From assembly GCF_000497575.1 (NCBI RefSeq), contig NZ_APJI01000030.1:49035-113034 (forward strand): DNA of 64,000 nt, in the 5' to 3' direction. A program made the position numbers and the translations under genes. Position 1 is the stretch's first letter; every line of letters starts with the position of its first letter. This DNA comes from Afipia sp. OHSU_II-C1 (GTDB taxonomy: Bacteria; Pseudomonadota; Alphaproteobacteria; Rhizobiales; Xanthobacteraceae). Below are positions 53,523 to 62,821 of this stretch, one piece after another. The notes under the pieces are model-generated. The model was given only the letters and a program-made list of their open reading frames with translations, ran no database searches and had not been told where the DNA came from.

Positions 53523-54388
53523 AGCCCGCTGCTTTCGAACTGTTTCAGCCCGAGACCGTCGACGATGCGCTGAAAGTGCTCGCCGAGTATCAGGATGCCG
53601 ATATCAAGTTGTTGGCCGGAGGTCAGAGCCTCATTCCGATGATGAACTTTCGCGTCGCGCAACCGGAATTCCTGGTGGATCTGGGACGCATTACAGAACT
53701 TCGGGGGGTCGAGGAGAAGGACGAGTTCATCTCAATCCGTCCCATGACGCGACACGCCGACGTCAAGGCGCATCCGCTGGTCGCCCGGCACTTGCCGCTA
53801 GTGCGCGAAGCCTACGAACATGTCGCGCACGCCACGATCCGCAATCGCGGAACGCTGGGTGGCAATCTTGCGCACGCCGATCCCGCTTCGGAAATGCCAT
53901 GCGTGATGGTAGCATTGGACGCTAAATTCGTGCTGCGCAGCAAGACGGCGACGAGATCGCTCCCCGCGCGCGAGTTTTTTTTCGGTCCGTTTACGACCGC
54001 AATCGAACCCGACGAGTTGCTGGCGGAGATTCAGGTTCCCAAGGCTCAAGCCGGTGACCGGTTTGCCTTTGAGGAGGTGAGTCTGCGCAAGGGCGATTTC
54101 GCGATCTCGTCAGTCGCGGCCTGCATCGGTTTGGAAGGCGGCGTCTGCCATTCAGCCGGAATCGCGATCGGCGGCGTTGCCGGTACGCCAATCCATGCCG
54201 AGGCCGCCGAGGCTGCACTCGTGGGGGGCGTGCTTGCGCCGGAGTCGATCGCACAAGCCGCGGCCGCAATACTTGCGACCATCGAATTCGACGGGACCGC
54301 CACCATCAGCGCGGAGTACCGGCACGATTTGACGCGAACCCTGTTTGTGCGTGCGATCACTCGCGCTTCGTTGGTTGGAGGGAGATAA
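53519..54388 (+). CDS. Molybdenum hydroxylase FAD subunit
   Basis: The product is a 289-residue FAD-binding subunit of the xanthine dehydrogenase family (CoxM/CutM type). FAD contacts are in LLAGGQSLIPMMNFR and ATIRNRGTLGGNLAHADPASEMP, with the C-terminal CO-dehydrogenase flavoprotein domain about 175-285. It passes electrons from the iron-sulfur subunit to the acceptor. It is coupled by ATGA to the transporter gene before it and followed by the iron-sulfur and molybdopterin subunits. Confidence 0.92.
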   Translation: MKPAAFELFQPETVDDALKVLAEYQDADIKLLAGGQSLIPMMNFRVAQPEFLVDLGRITELRGVEEKDEFISIRPMTRHADVKAHPLVARHLPLVREAYEHVAHATIRNRGTLGGNLAHADPASEMPCVMVALDAKFVLRSKTATRSLPAREFFFGPFTTAIEPDELLAEIQVPKAQAGDRFAFEEVSLRKGDFAISSVAACIGLEGGVCHSAGIAIGGVAGTPIHAEAAEAALVGGVLAPESIAQAAAAILATIEFDGTATISAEYRHDLTRTLFVRAITRASLVGGR

Positions 54389-54389
54389 A

Positions 54390-54875
54390 TTGGCAGGCAT
54401 TCCGATCCAACTCATCGTCAACGGGGAGCCCGTGTCACGGACGGTCGAGCCGCGCATCCTGTTGTCTGACTTCATCCGTCAGGAACTTGGGCTGACCGGC
54501 ACGCACGTCGGATGTGAACACGGTGTCTGCGGCGCATGCACCGTTCTGGTGGATGGGCGGACGGCGCGTTCCTGCCTGATGTTTGCGGCGCAGGCCGACG
54601 GCGCCACGATCGAAACGGTCGAAGGTCTTGCAACGGAAAGCAGTTCTCTTTCCGTTGTCCAGGAGGCGTTCCACGAAGCTCACGGCTTGCAATGTGGATT
54701 CTGTACGCCCGGCATGTTGATGACTGCGAGCGAATATCTGCGTACTGACGGTTCACCGGATCGCGAGAATATCCGTGAGGCTATTTCCGGCAACCTGTGT
54801 CGCTGCACCGGATATGAGACGATTGTAAATGCGATTTTCAAGGCAGCGCAGCGCCAGGCGGAGGAGCAGCGATGA
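54390..54875 (+). CDS. Molybdenum hydroxylase [2Fe-2S] subunit
   Basis: The product has 161 residues and two iron-sulfur clusters: the plant-type cluster in GCEHGVCGACTVLVDG plus ARSCL, and the second in GLQCGFCTPGML and NLCRCTGY. A TTG at 54390 is the likely start (IPIQLIVNGEPVSRTV follows at once), with GGAGGGAG six bases upstream; the frame is open to 54345 inside the previous gene. It links the molybdenum centre to FAD. Confidence 0.92.
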   Translation: MAGIPIQLIVNGEPVSRTVEPRILLSDFIRQELGLTGTHVGCEHGVCGACTVLVDGRTARSCLMFAAQADGATIETVEGLATESSSLSVVQEAFHEAHGLQCGFCTPGMLMTASEYLRTDGSPDRENIREAISGNLCRCTGYETIVNAIFKAAQRQAEEQR

Positions 54876-57295
54876 GCGATCCAAAAGCGCGAAACGCACG
54901 CTGGGTCGGGCGTAGCGTTCAGAGGCGTGAGGACAGCCGCCTTTTGATGGGACGCGGGCGATTTACGGACGACGTATCTTTGCCCCGAATGGCGCATGCC
55001 GCGACTCTCGGATCGCCCCACGCTCACGCCCGCATCAAGTCGATCGACACCAGCCGCGCCCGCGCTTTGCCGGGGGTATTCGCGGTGTTGACCGGCCGTG
55101 AGGTCGCCGAACTTATCGGTCCGATGCCGACACTTTCCTCGCCGCCCGTGGTGCAGCACTGTGTGGCGGTTGAAAAGGTCAGGCATGTCGGCGAGCCGGT
55201 CGTGATCGTCGCGGCCGAGAGTCGCTACATCGCCGAAGACGCGGTTGCGCTGGTTGATGTCGAATACGACCCCCTGCCGGCCGTAGTGGACCCGGAAGCG
55301 GCGATAACGGCGACGGGAGACTCTCTCCTCCATCCCGACCGCGGCACCAACGTCGTCCACCGCAGTCATTATAAATGGGGCCCGGTTGATCAGGCTTTCT
55401 CCGAGGCCGCGCATGTCGTTCGGCGGCGTTTTCGCTGGCCGCGCGTGTCGCCGCAGCCAATCGAGACCTGCTCGGCCGTGGTTGATTTCGATCCCGCCGA
55501 GATCAAGTTCACGATTTATTCGAATATGTCGCAGCAGGGCGTTCTGGGTATGCGCCTTTCGGCCTCGCTGCATGTCGAACCCCATCAGCTCAACTTCCAT
55601 ATGCGTGACGTCGGTGGCAGCTTCGGCGGGAAATCCACGCTTTATCATGTGCCCATAATCGCAGCCGTGCTCGCGCGCGTCACGCGCCGGCCGGTCAAGT
55701 ATACCGAAGATCGTGCGGAGCATCTGGCCAACGGCAACCAGCATGCCTCCGATCGCATCTATGACGCGGCACTCGCGATTGACAAAGACGGCCGCTTCAC
55801 CGGCCTCCGGCTGAAGGTCATTGACGACTACGGCGCATATTTCCTGATGAACACCGGTTCGCATGGCAACGCACTGGCACAGGCGACGGGGCCGTACACC
55901 ATTGAGGCGCTGGAATATGACCTGACATGCGTTCTGACGAACAAGACCAACCAGGCGCCATACCGCGGATTTGGCGGTGAAGTCGGAAACTTCGTCATTG
56001 AGCGGCTGGTGGACGCCGCCGCACGCGAGCTCAAAACCGACCCGGTCGCGTTGCGCCAGCGTAACTTCATTCCCAAGGACAAGTTTCCCTATCGCATCCC
56101 GAACGGAAATATCTACGACAGCGGAGACTACCAGCGCGTGCTTGGCCGTGCGCTCACGCTGGCCGAGCTCGATCATTGGCGCTCGATGAAGGGGATCGCG
56201 CGGCAACAAGGCAAGCGGATCGGGATTGGCCTCGCTACCGTCAACGAGCGAAGCGTTCTCAGCGTTACCGAGCTGTGGTTCCTCGACAAGGATCCGGTGT
56301 TTCCGCAGACGTCGAGCCCAGAGAGCGTGCAGATCAAGATGATGGGTGACGGCGCGGTCGTGGTCACGCTGTATGCGCCTCATTGGGGCAATAGCCCCGA
56401 GACTTCGGCGGTGCAACTCGTCGCCGAGAATCTCTCCGTCGATCCGTCAAGAATTTCCGTCAACTATGGATCAACCGAACACGGATTGATGTCGAAAGGG
56501 CCGGTCGGCAGCCGGTATACCGTCATGCTTGCCGGCGCCATCGCGGGAGCGTGCCGGGAGTTGCAATCGCGGCTCAAGCTGTTCGCGGCACATATGCTTG
56601 AAGTGGCCGAGGCGGAGCTCGAGATTTACGACGAGCGCGTCTATCGGCGATCCGAACCATCGAAAGCAAAGACCTTCGCTGAGATTGCGCGTGCCGCGCA
56701 TAGTTTCCGCCTGTCATTCCCAAGCGATGAGCGTTACCACAGCGGTCTGGTCGCGCAGTACACTTACGATCATCCGCTGACGACGCTGCCGAAGCCTGAC
56801 CGCTCCGATCTCGGGATATTCTACCCCATCGTCGGTCACGCCTGCCATGTCGTCGTGGTGGAAGTCGATGAGGCCACCAACAAGATCAAATTTCTGCGCT
56901 ATGTCGCCGTGCATGACGCCGGGACGGTGCTCAACCCGAAACTGATCGACGGTCAGATTCGGGGTGGCATTGCGCAGGGGATCGGCACCGCCCTCTACGA
57001 GAAACTAGTCTACGACAGCAACGGACAGTTCTTGAGCGGCTCGCTGGCGGACTATGCGATTCCGACGTCGGAAGAGATTCCCGACATCATCGTCGACCAT
57101 GTTGAAACGCCGTCGCCTTATACGGAATTTGGGATGAAGGGATGCGGCGAGGGAGGGCGACTTGCTGCGATGCCGGCGATCGCATCCGCGATCGACGACG
57201 CATTCAGCGATGAAGGCCTCTACGTCGATGAACTGCCCGTGACGCCTTCGTTCCTGCACGCGCTTCGTGCGCGGCGTGTAGGAGAGCAGGGATGA
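54872..57295 (+). CDS. Molybdenum hydroxylase large (molybdopterin) subunit
   Basis: The product has 807 residues of the xanthine dehydrogenase/CO dehydrogenase large-subunit family. Seen are the N-terminal a/b hammerhead domain (about 20-145), GGSFGGKSTLYHVPIIAAVLA, RPVKYTEDRAEHL, APYRGFGGEVGNFVIERL and the catalytic Glu in GMKGCGEGGRLAAM near the end. The active-site loop is YRGFGG and not the AYxCSFR of true CO dehydrogenase, so it hydroxylates an organic, probably aromatic or heterocyclic, compound. Overlaps of four bases on both sides place it in one operon. Molybdenum-insertion genes are not nearby. Confidence 0.92.
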   Translation: MSDPKARNARWVGRSVQRREDSRLLMGRGRFTDDVSLPRMAHAATLGSPHAHARIKSIDTSRARALPGVFAVLTGREVAELIGPMPTLSSPPVVQHCVAVEKVRHVGEPVVIVAAESRYIAEDAVALVDVEYDPLPAVVDPEAAITATGDSLLHPDRGTNVVHRSHYKWGPVDQAFSEAAHVVRRRFRWPRVSPQPIETCSAVVDFDPAEIKFTIYSNMSQQGVLGMRLSASLHVEPHQLNFHMRDVGGSFGGKSTLYHVPIIAAVLARVTRRPVKYTEDRAEHLANGNQHASDRIYDAALAIDKDGRFTGLRLKVIDDYGAYFLMNTGSHGNALAQATGPYTIEALEYDLTCVLTNKTNQAPYRGFGGEVGNFVIERLVDAAARELKTDPVALRQRNFIPKDKFPYRIPNGNIYDSGDYQRVLGRALTLAELDHWRSMKGIARQQGKRIGIGLATVNERSVLSVTELWFLDKDPVFPQTSSPESVQIKMMGDGAVVVTLYAPHWGNSPETSAVQLVAENLSVDPSRISVNYGSTEHGLMSKGPVGSRYTVMLAGAIAGACRELQSRLKLFAAHMLEVAEAELEIYDERVYRRSEPSKAKTFAEIARAAHSFRLSFPSDERYHSGLVAQYTYDHPLTTLPKPDRSDLGIFYPIVGHACHVVVVEVDEATNKIKFLRYVAVHDAGTVLNPKLIDGQIRGGIAQGIGTALYEKLVYDSNGQFLSGSLADYAIPTSEEIPDIIVDHVETPSPYTEFGMKGCGEGGRLAAMPAIASAIDDAFSDEGLYVDELPVTPSFLHALRARRVGEQG

Positions 57296-57744
57296 TCGTA
57301 CAGGGAGAGCGTATCATTGCGGTGGATCCCGCCGTGGTCTGGCGTCTGGCTCTTGATCCCGCCACGCTGAAGGCATGTATTCCAGGATGCGAAGATCTCG
57401 AACGCGCCGACGGACAAACCTATCGCGCGACCATGGTCGCGAAGATCGGGCCCGTGAAGGCGAGATTTTCCGGACAGGTTTCCATTGACGAAAGCGAGAT
57501 GCCGTCGGCCTGTCGTTTGACGGGCGAGGGGTCGGGTGGCGTGGCTGGCTTCGCGAAAGGCCGCGCGCTGGTCCGGGTTCAGTCGAGCGACGGCGGCAGT
57601 CGCCTCAGCTACGAGGCGGATGTCAATATCGGAGGCAAGCTGGCATCGCTCGGCGAACGACTGTTCCGGAGCATCGTGGAGCGCAACATCGACAGCTTTT
57701 TCGACACGCTTCAGGACGTTTGCTCGAAGGAAGCCGCGGAATAG
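57292..57744 (+). CDS. CoxG-like SRPBCC protein
   Basis: The product is a 150-residue START/SRPBCC-fold protein: IIAVDPAVVWRLALDPATLKACIPGCEDLE, YRATMVAKIGPVKARFSGQV and FAKGRALVRV. CoxG-type proteins accompany molybdenum hydroxylases; in CO dehydrogenase the relative helps anchor the enzyme to the membrane. There is no membrane helix here. It is coupled by ATGA to the large-subunit gene and is the last of the tightly overlapping run. Confidence 0.88.
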   Translation: MIVQGERIIAVDPAVVWRLALDPATLKACIPGCEDLERADGQTYRATMVAKIGPVKARFSGQVSIDESEMPSACRLTGEGSGGVAGFAKGRALVRVQSSDGGSRLSYEADVNIGGKLASLGERLFRSIVERNIDSFFDTLQDVCSKEAAE

Positions 57745-57810
57745 TCGTTGGATTTTTGCCTCGCATCGATTGCGTCGACGAGGATTTTACACTGGTAGGA
57801 AGCAGATACC

Positions 57811-58788
57811 ATGGAGCCAATTGCGCCGTTCTCTCCTGCAGGCAAGATACGACTTGCGATAACGGTGGACGACTTGCTCCTATGGAAGGGAATACCTTGG
57901 GCCCCCGGGCATTCTCCGTATTCGGTCAGCAAGGCTCTCACCGGGGCGTTCTCAAGACACGCGGTCCATGGTGTCTACGCCTTTTCCGGTACTGCTCCGG
58001 CCGACAGCGATAATGATCTGCTCAAGGTGTTTGATGCGTGGGTCGAACGAGGTCACTACATCTCGAACCACACGCACTATCATGCCAACTTGAATTGGAC
58101 AGAAGCGGATCATTACATTCGAGACATCGAGAAGACCGAAAGCATTATTGATCGATGGTCGCGCCAATCTCCGACTCGGTTCTTTCGCTATGCGATGGAC
58201 AACTGGGGTAATACCCAGGCGAAATTTGATGAGGTTTCTTCTTATTTGACCAGAGCCGACTATCGAACGGCTCCCATCAGCGTTTGGTTTTACGACACGG
58301 AATTCCTGCCAGCGCATTATCGTGCAAGCTTGGCTCATGATGTCGCCGCGCTTCAGCACATTCGAAAAGTCTTTTCGAAAACTGCCTGGCAACAACTCAG
58401 AATTCAGTCTGCTGCGGCCAGAGCGATGTTCGGCCACGACCCTATCTACATCTGGCTTGTTCACGCAACTCCCCTTGCTGCCGAGTGCATTGATCGGATC
58501 CTCGATGGTTTCGCGATGGGGGGTGTCGAGTTCGTCGGGTTGGATCAGGCGATATCTGATCCCGTAAACCAGAGGCCAGTGCCTTTGATTACGGCTAGGT
58601 TTCTCAATCATATCCAGAAGTGGGCGGAAGTTCGAAAGTTAAGACTAGACGAATGCCCGCCGGCGGCAATCGACGAAATCGAGAGGATTTCCCCGATGAC
58701 CGGCCTCTCTCGGCCTGAGGTCATGACTAAGGTATTCAAAGGCATCTGCGACGAAGTCGGCGGAGCCTACGTTCCGAAGGCGTATTAG
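57811..58788 (+). CDS. NodB-like polysaccharide deacetylase/amidase family protein
   Basis: The product has 325 residues. Start-region motif AITVDDLLLWKG gives the metal-binding Asp-Asp, and SNHTHYHANLNW (about 90-101) gives the His pair of the NodB fold; FFRYAMDNWGN and WLVHATPLAAECIDRIL are the later motifs. Family members remove acetyl or formyl groups from sugars, but some hydrolyse cyclic amides (allantoinase/PuuE type), which would suit an N-heterocycle pathway better. There is no signal peptide, so it is cytoplasmic. It lies 66 bases after the CoxG-like gene. The substrate is uncertain. Confidence 0.8.
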   Translation: MEPIAPFSPAGKIRLAITVDDLLLWKGIPWAPGHSPYSVSKALTGAFSRHAVHGVYAFSGTAPADSDNDLLKVFDAWVERGHYISNHTHYHANLNWTEADHYIRDIEKTESIIDRWSRQSPTRFFRYAMDNWGNTQAKFDEVSSYLTRADYRTAPISVWFYDTEFLPAHYRASLAHDVAALQHIRKVFSKTAWQQLRIQSAAARAMFGHDPIYIWLVHATPLAAECIDRILDGFAMGGVEFVGLDQAISDPVNQRPVPLITARFLNHIQKWAEVRKLRLDECPPAAIDEIERISPMTGLSRPEVMTKVFKGICDEVGGAYVPKAY

Positions 58789-58802
58789 AGCGAGAGCAGA
58801 CA

Positions 58803-59792
58803 TTGAAGAAAGTGGTGGTCAACGCCTATGGCGAACCTGAGGAAGTGGTTGAGTGTGTGGAAGTCGAGGATGTGGGAGTCCCCGACGGCGACGAGGTCGT
58901 TCTTCATGTCCTCGCCTTTCCCATCAATCCCGCCGATATCTCTTTCTGTCGGGGACGCTATCGACTCAAGCCTCCATTGCCAGCAACCCCCGGTGCGGAA
59001 TGCGTCGGCAGGATCACCGCCGTCGGATCATTCGTAAGCTCTGTAAAAGTCGGCGACCTTGTGATCAACCTGGACCGCGAGAACTGGGCCCAGAAACGCC
59101 GGGTCAAATCCAATCGTGTCGTCGTGCTTCCCGCCGGAATTGATCCTTGTCAGGCTGCTATGTTGCGGATCAACCCACCTACCGCACGGCTACTTCTCGA
59201 GGACTTTGTTGAACTGAAGGAAGGGGACTGGGTTATCCAGAACGCCGCGAATTCATCGGTCGGTCAACTCGCCATCAAGTTGGCGCGCAGCCGCGGGATT
59301 CGCACCATCAACGTTGTCCGCTCGGAAGACGCATTCCCGACGCTGTACAAGCTGGGAGCCGATGTCTGCCTTATCGACAACGGTAATCTGGTTGCGCAGG
59401 TGCATGACGTCCTTCGAGGCGCTGATCTTCGCCTCGGCATCGATGCGGTTGCAGGAAGCGCAACCGCCAGATTGGCGAGCTGCCTTTCGCCCGGAGCCAC
59501 TCTTTGTATCTACGGGTCAATGTCCGGAGATGCCATTACGATTGCTCCCTCCGAACTCGTATACCGAAACATTCACATGAGGGGCTTCATTCTCGGCCGT
59601 CATCTGGACGTCCTTTCGGAAGACCGCATCCGGTCGCTCTACAAGGAGATCATCGAGGATCTCGATCGGTTCGATTTCAAGATTCCGATCGAGCAGGTGT
59701 ATCCGATCGAGAATATCGGACGCGCGATCGCCCACGCCCAGCGGTCGCGGCACGCTGGAAAAATTCTCGTAGCGCCGAACGGGTCTATTTAA
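58803..59792 (+). CDS. Zinc-free medium-chain dehydrogenase/quinone oxidoreductase-like protein
   Basis: The product has 329 residues from TTG 58803. It has the GroES-like N-terminal domain (VLAFPINPADISFCRGRY, PATPGAECVGRITAVG) and a Rossmann domain with DWVIQNAANSSVGQLAIKLARS, close to mitochondrial-type 2-enoyl thioester reductases and quinone oxidoreductases. The usual zinc ligands are absent. It uses NADPH to reduce an activated double bond or quinone. It begins 14 bases after the deacetylase gene. The role in the pathway is inferred. Confidence 0.85.
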   Translation: MKKVVVNAYGEPEEVVECVEVEDVGVPDGDEVVLHVLAFPINPADISFCRGRYRLKPPLPATPGAECVGRITAVGSFVSSVKVGDLVINLDRENWAQKRRVKSNRVVVLPAGIDPCQAAMLRINPPTARLLLEDFVELKEGDWVIQNAANSSVGQLAIKLARSRGIRTINVVRSEDAFPTLYKLGADVCLIDNGNLVAQVHDVLRGADLRLGIDAVAGSATARLASCLSPGATLCIYGSMSGDAITIAPSELVYRNIHMRGFILGRHLDVLSEDRIRSLYKEIIEDLDRFDFKIPIEQVYPIENIGRAIAHAQRSRHAGKILVAPNGSI

Positions 59793-59845
59793 TTTAACGC
59801 GCGCGATGCGCTTGCCTTACAGTCAATTATTCAGGAGAACAGGTT

Positions 59846-61045
59846 ATGCTAAAGATACGGACCTTTGTTACGGCGGTTGCGATGGTTGCATCAAGCGCCG
59901 TCCTCGCTCAAGATCCGGCTCCTCTCAAGATTGGGGCCATTCTCGACATGTCCGGCCTTTACGCGGACATCACGGGAGACGGCAGCGTCAAGGCCGCGCA
60001 AATGGCCATTGACGATTTTGGCGGCGAAGTCCTCGGGCGCAAGGTTGAACTGCTCTCTGCCGATCATTTGAACAAGGCGGATATCGCGGGGGCCACCGCG
60101 CGCGAATGGTTCGATAATCAAGGGGTAGAAGCGCTTGTCGATGTCGCCGCCTCGGCGACCGCCCTCGCCGCGAACGAAGTCGCCAGATCGCGAAAGAAAA
60201 TCATTATGCTCAGCGGTCCGGGCGCAGTCACTCTCACGAATGAGGCATGCAGTCCTTATACCGTGCATTACAACTACGATACTTGCGCCCTTTCTCATGG
60301 CACAGCGCTCGCCGCTCTTAAGCAAGGCTACAATACCTGGTTCTTCCTGACTGCCGACTACGCCTTCGGCAGCGATCTGGAAAAGGACGCATCGGCCGTT
60401 GTGATTGATGGCGGAGGCAAAATCGTCGGGCGTGTGCGTCATCCGCTGAATACGGCGGACTTTTCGTCCTTTCTCTTGCAAGCGCAGGCATCGAAAGCGA
60501 AGGTCATCGGCCTGGCAAATGCCGGTGGCGACACGATCAACGCGATCAAGCAGGCGGCTGAGTTCGGCATCACCAAAAATCAGAAGCTTGTGGCCCTGCT
60601 CGCGTTCATCACCGACATCGAGAGCCTGAGCCTGCAAACGTCCCAAGGACTGCTCGTCACTGAAGCTTTTTACTGGGATATGAACGACGAAACGCGCGCG
60701 TTCTCGAAGCGCTTCGAAGCCAAGATCGGGCGCAAGCCGACGTCGGCGCAAGCTTCAATTTATTCGTCAGTCTTGACCTATCTGAACGCAGTGAAGAAAG
60801 CGGGAGCGACTAATTCAGACGCCGTGATGGTGGAGATGAAACGGGTACGCATAAACCACATGTTCGCCAAGAACGGATACATTCGCGAGGATGGCAGAAT
60901 GATCCACGACATGTATCTCTTCGAGGTCAAGTCGCCGTCCGATTCGAAGGGGAAGTGGGATAATTACAAGCTTCTGGAGACTATCCCCGGAGATCAGGCT
61001 TTCCAGCCGCTTTCACTTTCGCGATGCCCCCTTGTGAAGAAGTGA
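59846..61045 (+). CDS. Second ABC transporter substrate-binding protein
   Basis: The product is a 399-residue periplasmic binding protein with a signal peptide (VTAVAMVASSAVLAQ, cleavage about 21). PLKIGAILDMSGLYADITGDGSVKAAQMAIDDFGG is the LivK-type N-terminus. AGGAGAACAGGTT precedes the ATG. No permease follows, so it may use the transporter encoded at 50-53 kb with a different ligand. It is only distantly similar to the binding protein at 49 kb. It ends the plus-strand catabolic run. Confidence 0.9.
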   Translation: MLKIRTFVTAVAMVASSAVLAQDPAPLKIGAILDMSGLYADITGDGSVKAAQMAIDDFGGEVLGRKVELLSADHLNKADIAGATAREWFDNQGVEALVDVAASATALAANEVARSRKKIIMLSGPGAVTLTNEACSPYTVHYNYDTCALSHGTALAALKQGYNTWFFLTADYAFGSDLEKDASAVVIDGGGKIVGRVRHPLNTADFSSFLLQAQASKAKVIGLANAGGDTINAIKQAAEFGITKNQKLVALLAFITDIESLSLQTSQGLLVTEAFYWDMNDETRAFSKRFEAKIGRKPTSAQASIYSSVLTYLNAVKKAGATNSDAVMVEMKRVRINHMFAKNGYIREDGRMIHDMYLFEVKSPSDSKGKWDNYKLLETIPGDQAFQPLSLSRCPLVKK

Positions 61046-61392
61046 GAGAGATCAGAGCCTAGTGTCAGCATTCCGCGTCGAACGCGGTCTTTTCATGCTT
61101 GGTCTCACGCCACGCGTCGATACGAATTCGGGGATCGCGGGCAAGAGCCGCCATCGCAAGACTGGAAGACCGCAGAATGGATCGCAAGACGCAGGCTGGG
61201 GCAGATCATGAAGGCAAGGGCGACCACCGCCAACGCGTAAATGACTGTTTCACCGCCATGGCCCAGAAAGAAGGCTGGCAAGCTTTGATTCACTTCGCCA
61301 AATTTCCGAATGACTAGCTGTTGCTACGTACCTTGGGCTGGGAAATATGCACGAGATCATCTGTCCCCACGGTGACAAGGCACGAAAGACGT
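61046..61392. other. Gene-free stretch between binding protein and TetR remnant
   Basis: About 350 bases with short frames on both strands and no ribosome site or family pattern. A minus-strand peptide starting NQSLPAFFLGHGGE vaguely recalls the N-terminus of aromatic ring-opening dioxygenases but stops being similar after a few residues. I treat it as non-coding or decayed sequence. Confidence 0.4.
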
Positions 61393-61782
61393 TTAGTCCT
61401 CGCTTCTGGGTTGAGCCGCATGGTGATTGAAAGCTGCGGCGCTTTGCTTGCAGCGTGCCATCGCTGTTGTCAGAAGCTCGTCGCCCAAACCGCTTGATAT
61501 CGGCATCGCTCGGGCGAGCACCAGTGCGCCAAGCATACGGCAAACCAAATCCACCGCCTCGCTTCGCGTGTCAGGTGTGTCGGGCAATCGGTTGGCGACT
61601 GAAACAATCATGCGATCGAGGCCATCCGCAAATACCTGCTTAACGGCCTCGGACTGTCGCACCACCTCGCCAGCTAGGGCTGCTGCAGGGCAGGTCGAAC
61701 CCAGCGCTTTCCGCGCTTCGTCCGAGAGGTAATCCGAAATGAATTCGTCCATGGTCAAGGACTGCTCACGTTTGGCATCCAT
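61393..61782 (-). pseudogene. TetR-family regulator remnant, C-terminal half only
   Basis: About 125 residues match the ligand-binding half of a TetR regulator: ISDYLSDEARKALGSTCPAAALAGEV, RQSEAVKQVFADGLDRMI, AVDLVCRMLGALVLARAM and GLGDELLTTAMARCKQS. The DNA-binding half is missing; the match stops around 61780, just where the divergent dehydrogenase gene begins, also short at its 5' end. A deletion across the shared promoter region is the simplest explanation. It is non-functional as a repressor. An open frame continues to 61821 without family similarity. Confidence 0.7.
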
Positions 61783-62821
61783 GACGAACACCACCACCGA
61801 CGAGATCGAGAAGATCCGCAATGAACTGGGCGACCGCTACGCCGGGACTTTCGATGAAGTCCCTCAGCACACCACGCGGACCTCCGCTGTTGCTGGAGCC
61901 GCGCGGGCGCTTGACCTCAAGGCTGACCTTGTGGTCGCGGTGGGCGGCGGCTCCGTGGTTGATGCTGCGAAGATCATTCTGATGTGCATCGAGCACCAGA
62001 TTACTGAAGAATCGGGCCTCGATGGTTTTGAAGTTGTTTCAACCCCACAGGGGCCACGTCCGGGACCTTTTCGCAATCCCAAGGTTCGAATGATCGCCGT
62101 TCCGAGCACACTTTCGGGAGGCGAGTATAACGCTGGCACGCTCGTGACCGATACACGGCGTAAACTAAAGCAGATCTTCCATCATCCCCTCATGATGCCT
62201 CGCTCGATCATTCTCGACCCCGAATTGACGCGACATACGCCAGAGCGATTGTGGCTCGGCTCTGGAACACGTTCAATGGATCACGGCATCGAGGCGGTTT
62301 GTTCGGTCAATGGCAACCCGCTGGTGGAAAGCGCGTGCCTTGGCGGATTGCGCTATCTCTATGACGGCTTACTTAAGAGCAAGGATAATCCAGACGATCT
62401 CGAGGCCAGACAGCTTTGCCAGTTCGGATCGTGGATGTCAGCTTTCGGACTTCAGTCACGTGTGCTGATGGGTGCAAGCCACGCCATCGGGCATGTGCTC
62501 GGCGGAACGTGCGAAGTTCCGCATTACCTCTGTACAGCGGTGATGATGCCTAGCGTACTGCGGTATAATGAGCCTGCCACCGTCAATGCACAGAAAAAGC
62601 TGGCGGAAGCATTTCGCTCGCCGGAAAGTAGCGCGAGTGAGGCATTTGCGGCTTTCATCCGGCGACTTGGTCTGCCCGGGCGGCTGGCGGACGTCGGCGT
62701 CAGCGAAGACAAATTCAATCTCATTGGCGAGAACGCGATGTTGTCGGTGTTCACACGTTCAAATCCGCGTCCAATCAAAGGGCCGCACGATATCGTAGAA
62801 ATCTTGAAGCTGGCGGCGTGA
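61781..62821 (+). CDS. Iron-containing alcohol dehydrogenase/maleylacetate reductase-like, N-terminus truncated
   Basis: About 346 residues remain. The nucleotide-binding GGGSVVDAAK, AVPSTLSGGEYNAGTLVTD, the metal-binding His in LMGASHAIGHVLGGTCEVPH and the C-terminal helical domain are present. The first strand and helix of the family (about 25-30 residues, normally with a GPG motif) are missing: similarity begins at TNTTTDEIEKIRNELGD right after ATG 61781. No ribosome site is seen, so its own start region seems lost with that of the TetR gene. Maleylacetate reductases act late in hydroxyquinol or chloroaromatic breakdown. Activity of the truncated form is doubtful. Confidence 0.8.
   Translation: MTNTTTDEIEKIRNELGDRYAGTFDEVPQHTTRTSAVAGAARALDLKADLVVAVGGGSVVDAAKIILMCIEHQITEESGLDGFEVVSTPQGPRPGPFRNPKVRMIAVPSTLSGGEYNAGTLVTDTRRKLKQIFHHPLMMPRSIILDPELTRHTPERLWLGSGTRSMDHGIEAVCSVNGNPLVESACLGGLRYLYDGLLKSKDNPDDLEARQLCQFGSWMSAFGLQSRVLMGASHAIGHVLGGTCEVPHYLCTAVMMPSVLRYNEPATVNAQKKLAEAFRSPESSASEAFAAFIRRLGLPGRLADVGVSEDKFNLIGENAMLSVFTRSNPRPIKGPHDIVEILKLAA

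Noticed and set aside
54872..57744. CO dehydrogenase operon (coxM-coxS-coxL-coxG)
   Set aside because: Subunit order and CoxG neighbour fit, but the large subunit has YRGFGG where CO dehydrogenase has AYxCSFR, so it is another molybdenum hydroxylase.
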